Assembly (NCBI GenBank): GCA_963693315.1
Contig: OY856187.1
Coordinates: 389,540,248 to 389,604,247 of the forward strand
Direction: 5' to 3'
DNA length: 64,000 bases
DNA from: Diogma glabrata
Lineage: Eukaryota; Arthropoda; Insecta; Diptera; Cylindrotomidae
Both the position numbers and the translations under genes were made by a program. Shown here piece after piece: positions 60,421 to 64,000 of the stretch. Under the pieces are notes generated by a model, which did no database searches, was not told the DNA's origin, and saw only the letters and a list, made by a program, of their open reading frames with translations. Within the stretch, counting starts at the first letter, position 1; each line of letters opens with the position of its first letter.

Positions 60421-60549
60421 CCAGAGCCAAATCACTAAAATGTGGAACAAAATGGAAAAATTTTCAAAATACTAACTAATTAGAAATTTTTATGCGAGAA
60501 CGTGGGACGGTCAAAACGAGCTAGCTAGATTGTGCATAAATTTACTATT

Positions 60550-61560
60550 TATTTACTATTTATTGCTTTCCTTTACTTTTTGTTTACTATTTAATTCTTC
60601 AAAAAATTCTTTTATTTTAATTGGACCTTTCTCAACCGTTAGAAAATATCCATTAAGGTGTTTGTACATTCAAAATTCTTTCTAGTGCTGGCATTAATGC
60701 CAGCCAACGAGTTCCATTGTATGTGACATTTGTCCTCCAACGTCTCCCCCGTACAGAAAAATAACCATACATTTTTTAACCCTGTCATTTGCATCAATAA
60801 GTATTAAATCAGCAGCAGTTTTTATTGCATTATTTAACCTTTTCAATAGTCCAAAGAAACCAACCAATCTGAGGAAGGAAGATCTGCGCTACCGCCCAAG
60901 GGCAGTAGCAGAGTTCTTGAATCTGGACTTGGAGCCGGAAGAATAGCACCGCATTTCCTCACTTCGTCACAACAACAACATGTTGTTGTGACATGATTTA
61001 AATAATTTAATAATGATCTGCGAATCCAATACCCTACACATTCTGGTTCAAATTCGAGTTTAGCTTGCTTAAAACAGTTTTCACACCTTGACGTGACACA
61101 CCACTAAAATACGAATACTAAGTGTTATCAGCGCAAACTACAACTTTTTGTCAATATTAAATTTTTCAAAAATGTATTCTGATGTTTGTTCGAATGCTCA
61201 GGTAAAGAAGAAAATTCCAACAATCTAACCTTTACTCTGTCATGCTCCCTAAAATATCGAAATAGAATCGAAAATATTTCTATTTCCTTATGATTCGATG
61301 CATCAGCATAAACCGTGGCAGAATTTGCAATAGACCAATCTAGTTTTAGTTGGTCCAGAACATGATCCATTGAACAGTTTTTAATTATGGCTTCTGATTT
61401 TATTGTGGCACATATATATTTGTTTTCGAATAACGATTGAATTAGTATACATTGTGCAATTCATCGATCGAAAACTTTGGTTGTGGTAAATTGGAAGGAG
61501 AAAACGGCTTCTGCAAGAGTAATATTTCTTTCAGTTTTTCCCATTTCTAATTTCTAATTT
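60550..61560 (-). pseudogene. hAT transposase remnant, second copy
   Basis: From 61560 leftward: GKTERNITLAEAVF, then in the frame starting at 61370 SATVYADASNHKEIEIFSIL, FRYFREHDRVKVRLLEFSSL, and further left the D(N)TNTNF-like block, the AH/NA block and the P.LE(R)I block also seen at 6890-7310. The DASNHK.I.IF..L..YF motif is characteristic of one hAT transposase subfamily (first catalytic Asp). Interrupted by frameshifts and by the 60837 insertion. Confidence 0.78.
60837..61011. repeat. 175-bp insertion in the hAT fragment
   Basis: Present here, absent from the collinear position near 7157 in the other hAT copy. Richer in G and C than its surroundings. One plus-strand frame reads LRKEDLRYRPRAVAEFLNLD then LEPEE and a stop. 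A short palindrome ACAACAACATGTTGTTGT follows. It resembles a truncated retroposed 3' end, but no poly(A) is visible. Confidence 0.55.
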
Positions 61561-63068
61561 TATAGTAGCACAAAACTTTTGTTACACAAGTAAAGACTTC
61601 AAAACATTTGAAACAATTTATTTTAATTTTACTAAATAATTAATATCCTTTCTGTATTCTGTATGACTACCTCTTGTTCTGTCTTTTACAAATCTATAGT
61701 ATTTAACAAGTTTTTATGCTGCTTACTTTATTTGTTTTTTATTGAGAAAAACATTATAACAATTAGAAAATTTTAATTTTACTTTTGAGCTACCAAGCTA
61801 AAGTGTGTTTTATACAGAGTTTGGAACGCTCCTTATATCACTCCTTTACTCTGTTCGTTCAGAGCGCGTAAAAAAATATAACACTCCCAAATACTGCAGC
61901 AGTGAAAGTAATAAAATTCTTCCTCCTAAATTGAAATAAATATTTCTTTTCTTTCAAATACTCAAACCTCTTATTTTTGCTTCAAATTTAATGCTTTCAA
62001 ACGTAAAAAATATATAATTCTTGTGAATGATTTGTTCAATTATGCTTGTATTGTTAGAAAAATGAATATAAAGGATGACGAAAACGTACTATATTTTTCC
62101 AAAGGTGTGAAATCGAAAAAATAAAAATTTTGCTCTTACGAGTAAGAACAATATTCAAATTATAAACATTTTAATTTATGAATATTATTTTAAAGGATTG
62201 CAATGAGTGCTCGAATAAAATAAAATTGTTAGTTGTTTTTATGTTATAAAAATTTAAATGTTTATGAATTTATAAAGAGAAATGAGTCTTTTTAAGTAAA
62301 ATATTTGGTATTTTATTTGTCCTAATATACTTTCGATCTCTCGTACATACTCAGGGAAGATATTTATATAAATAAAGAAACTTCTTCACGAATTACGGAG
62401 ACCTCTCTTAGAGATCGAAAAATATTTGCTAAATAAAATGCAAATTATTGAAGTGAAAAAAACTGGGTTAAGTATTTCTATGAAAATTATAGTTAAAACA
62501 CTATTTCAGTAAAAAAATATTGCACTGGTTTGTTCCCTCAATAGTTAAATTAACGTTAAAAAACATTATACAAACTGCAAGAAAAAACTATGAAGCCATA
62601 GCTTTGACTGAGATATTGCGAAAGCTTTACGTAGATATAATCTTAGATATATCTACGTAGATATAACTCTACGATAATCGTAGATATAACTCTAATGAAT
62701 TTAGTAATGTAAAATTAAATAAATGATAAAAAATTTGTAAAATATTTATTTTGAGTTAAAATTAAAAATTTAATATAAAAACATATATGTACATCCAAAA
62801 AATTGTTCATTTTTTTATCTACACTTTTTCTTACGATGAAAAATTTTAAGGCGTTTTGCAATAAAATTAATAAAAAAAACAAAAAATTTTCCCCTCCTGA
62901 AAATTTTAAAAAATGTTAGTAACATATGTACCTTTAATATGTTAAAAAATCAAAAATTTTAAAAATGCGCCTTTCTAGAAAATCGATTTTGAATTTTTTA
63001 CCGTTATTTTTCTAAAAGAAAATGTTCAAGGTCATAAAATGTGAATTGCTATTTTGATTAGATCTGTT

Positions 63069-63135
63069 TAATACCTACGTTTTGAGCAATAAAACATTAA
63101 AATCAGCTCAGTAGTTTAGAGCCATTTCAATACAC
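63069..63135. repeat. Copy of the dispersed AATACCT...AAAATCNGNTCAGTAG motif
   Basis: AATACCTACGTTTTGAGCAA, TTAAAATCAGCTCAGTAGTT, AGAGCCATTTCAATACACC. Related copies lie near 1050, 2043 and 5425. This copy sits in the block of the right terminal repeat that is missing from the left one. Confidence 0.6.
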
Positions 63136-63409
63136 CTGAGTCGAGCAATTTCTTGATTTTTTTTCCTGTAACTAAGGACAGGGTTAAAAAAAAACTAAAA
63201 ACGCAGAAAATTTTTTTATTGATGTCAACGAATTCCACTACCTAAATATTAAAACCTACAAAATTAAAACCTCATTTTCAAAATAGCATGTTTTGGCTGA
63301 TTTCAAGTGTTTTTCACCATCTGCAATCATCGTTGAATAAAGGTCGCATATGGAATAAAGAATATTTTCCTTCAAATAATATTAAAACGAAAGAAAGTAT
63401 AAAATAGAA

Positions 63410-64000
63410 CAGTGGTTCCCAAAGTGTGTTCCGCGGAACCCTGGGGTTCCACGAAAAAAATTAGGGGTTCCGTGTGACAAATTTTATATAATTAAGAATG
63501 GTGTTATATATTTAGAAAATTGAACGAATGATGTTTGGCTCTGCAAGGAAAACAAGTCAACATATTGCAAACAAAAGATAAATTGGTTGCCTTTTCAAGG
63601 AAAATACAATATTGGATTTTAGATGTGGAGCAAAGCAACATCGAGTGTTTCCAGATGCTTAGTCATTTTCTCAAATAATCTGGAGTGTATTTAAATATGG
63701 AAATCCGTGATGGTATAAAAATACATCTGTCCAGTTTAAAGCAATCACTGAGTGATTACTTTCCATACTTAGACAATCAAGATAATTGCTGGGTACAAAA
63801 TTCTTACAAAATAAAATAAAAACAAAAGGAATTCATTCCATGGATTATGAAAAATTGATTGAATTGAGTTCGGATACACAAGTAGAAGCCAAATATGGAA
63901 CAGTGTTTTTAACAATTTCCTGGTTAGATGTATTCGATGAATCTCCAAATTTATCAAAACAGGCTATTCGAATTCTGCCGTTTACGACCTTTTATTTGTG
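63410..64000 (+). mobile_element. hAT element, internally deleted, cut by window edge
   Basis: CAGTGGTTCCCAAAGTGTG followed by CCGCGGAACCCTGGGGTTCC is a classical hAT (Charlie-like) terminus. Only about 130 bp separate it from the C-terminal part of the transposase, so most of the gene is deleted. The right terminus is outside the window. Confidence 0.85.
63541..64000 (+). pseudogene. hAT transposase C-terminal part (SCAND3/ZBED5-like)
   Basis: LQGKQVNILQTKDKLVAFSR, KIQYWILDVEQSNIECFQML, then after a stop SLKQSLSDYFPYLDNQDNCW, and in another frame EKLIELSSDTQVEAKYGTVF, ISWLDVFDESPNLSKQAIRI and LPFTTFYL to the window edge. This matches the SLQG...I....DK...F..KL..W, YFPD....W(V).NPF, LSSD..L...F...... 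FW......P.LS..A...LLPF.TTYLCE series of vertebrate-annotated SCAND3/ZBED5/ZMYM6-like hAT proteins. One stop and at least one frameshift; no catalytic N-terminal half. Confidence 0.85.

Larger units (their letters stand above)
60413..62645. mobile_element. Fragment of the same hAT family as 6165-9829
   Basis: Collinear with 6750-8645, same orientation, from TAAACTGACCAGAGCCAAAT to ATTGCG.AA.(C/G)T.TACGTAG. Neither terminus of the hAT is present. A ~175-bp block at 60837-61011 has no counterpart in the other copy. Confidence 0.85.
59719..63314. mobile_element. Composite element with long terminal inverted repeats
   Basis: The left arm 59719-60075 pairs with the right arm 62850-63314 (reverse complement). 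Shared blocks: TGAAATCAGCCAAAA, GAGGTTTTAATTTTGTA, GTTGACATCAATA, TCAAGAAATTGCTCGAC, AAAATAACGGTAAAAAATTC, AAATCGATTTTCTAGAAA and CATATGTTACTAAC. The left arm lacks a ~105-bp block present in the right arm (63020-63125). Inside lie a fragment of the GPCDGxGG protein (60112-60420) and a hAT fragment (60413-62645). Exact ends and target duplication were not resolved. Confidence 0.75.

Overview
The window reads as AT-rich, transposon-saturated nuclear DNA of an arthropod, most likely an insect. The evidence is the mix of element families: a BEL/Pao LTR retrotransposon, Jockey/CR1-like, RTE and R1-like LINE pieces, a Penelope-like fragment, several hAT families, Tigger/pogo elements and a tRNA-derived SINE. 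Very long (TA)n arrays and a 200-N scaffold gap (46274-46473) also fit a eukaryotic draft assembly. I find no convincing intact host gene. Three weak candidates are a possible terminal exon at 59096-59198 (-), a frame interrupted by the BEL element (47970-48082 joined to 55042-55228, +), and an unrecognised frame at 26896-27165 (+).

Layout. 1-6156: a broken arthropod repeat protein (-), an (AAAT)n block, diverged direct repeats, two LINE fragments, two (TA)n arrays and a palindromic 45-bp tandem array. 6165-9829: a hAT element with an exact 8-bp target duplication. 11631-13110: a Tigger-like non-autonomous element carrying a nested inverted-repeat element. 14011-15108: an inverted-repeat block with a strong hairpin. 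17228-18738: an RTE LINE 5' end. 18981-25403: four (TA)n tracts separated by a SINE-bearing palindrome, a small hAT and a nearly complete Tigger, which look like serial insertions into one ancestral (TA)n array. 28693-38979: a 10.3-kb TTF/ZMYM1-type hAT with an exact 8-bp target duplication. Its decayed minus-strand transposase is split by a second hAT-like element with its own target duplication and by a composite of LINE ends, a 328-bp tandem repeat and a MITE. 39447-46248: palindromes, small tandem repeats and a LINE 3' end. 48083-55036: a young BEL/Pao element with near-identical LTRs, a 5-bp target duplication and a pol frame broken by one stop codon. 55290-58017: minisatellites and a long hairpin element. 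59719-63314: a composite with long terminal inverted repeats holding a second copy of the broken repeat protein family and a hAT fragment. 63410-64000: an internally deleted hAT running off the right edge.

The genes do not form a pathway. What the window records is the order of insertion: which element broke which, shown by target duplications and by frames that rejoin across insertions. All family names come from motifs read by eye, without a database search; frame breaks in AT-rich stretches may include sequencing or assembly errors.
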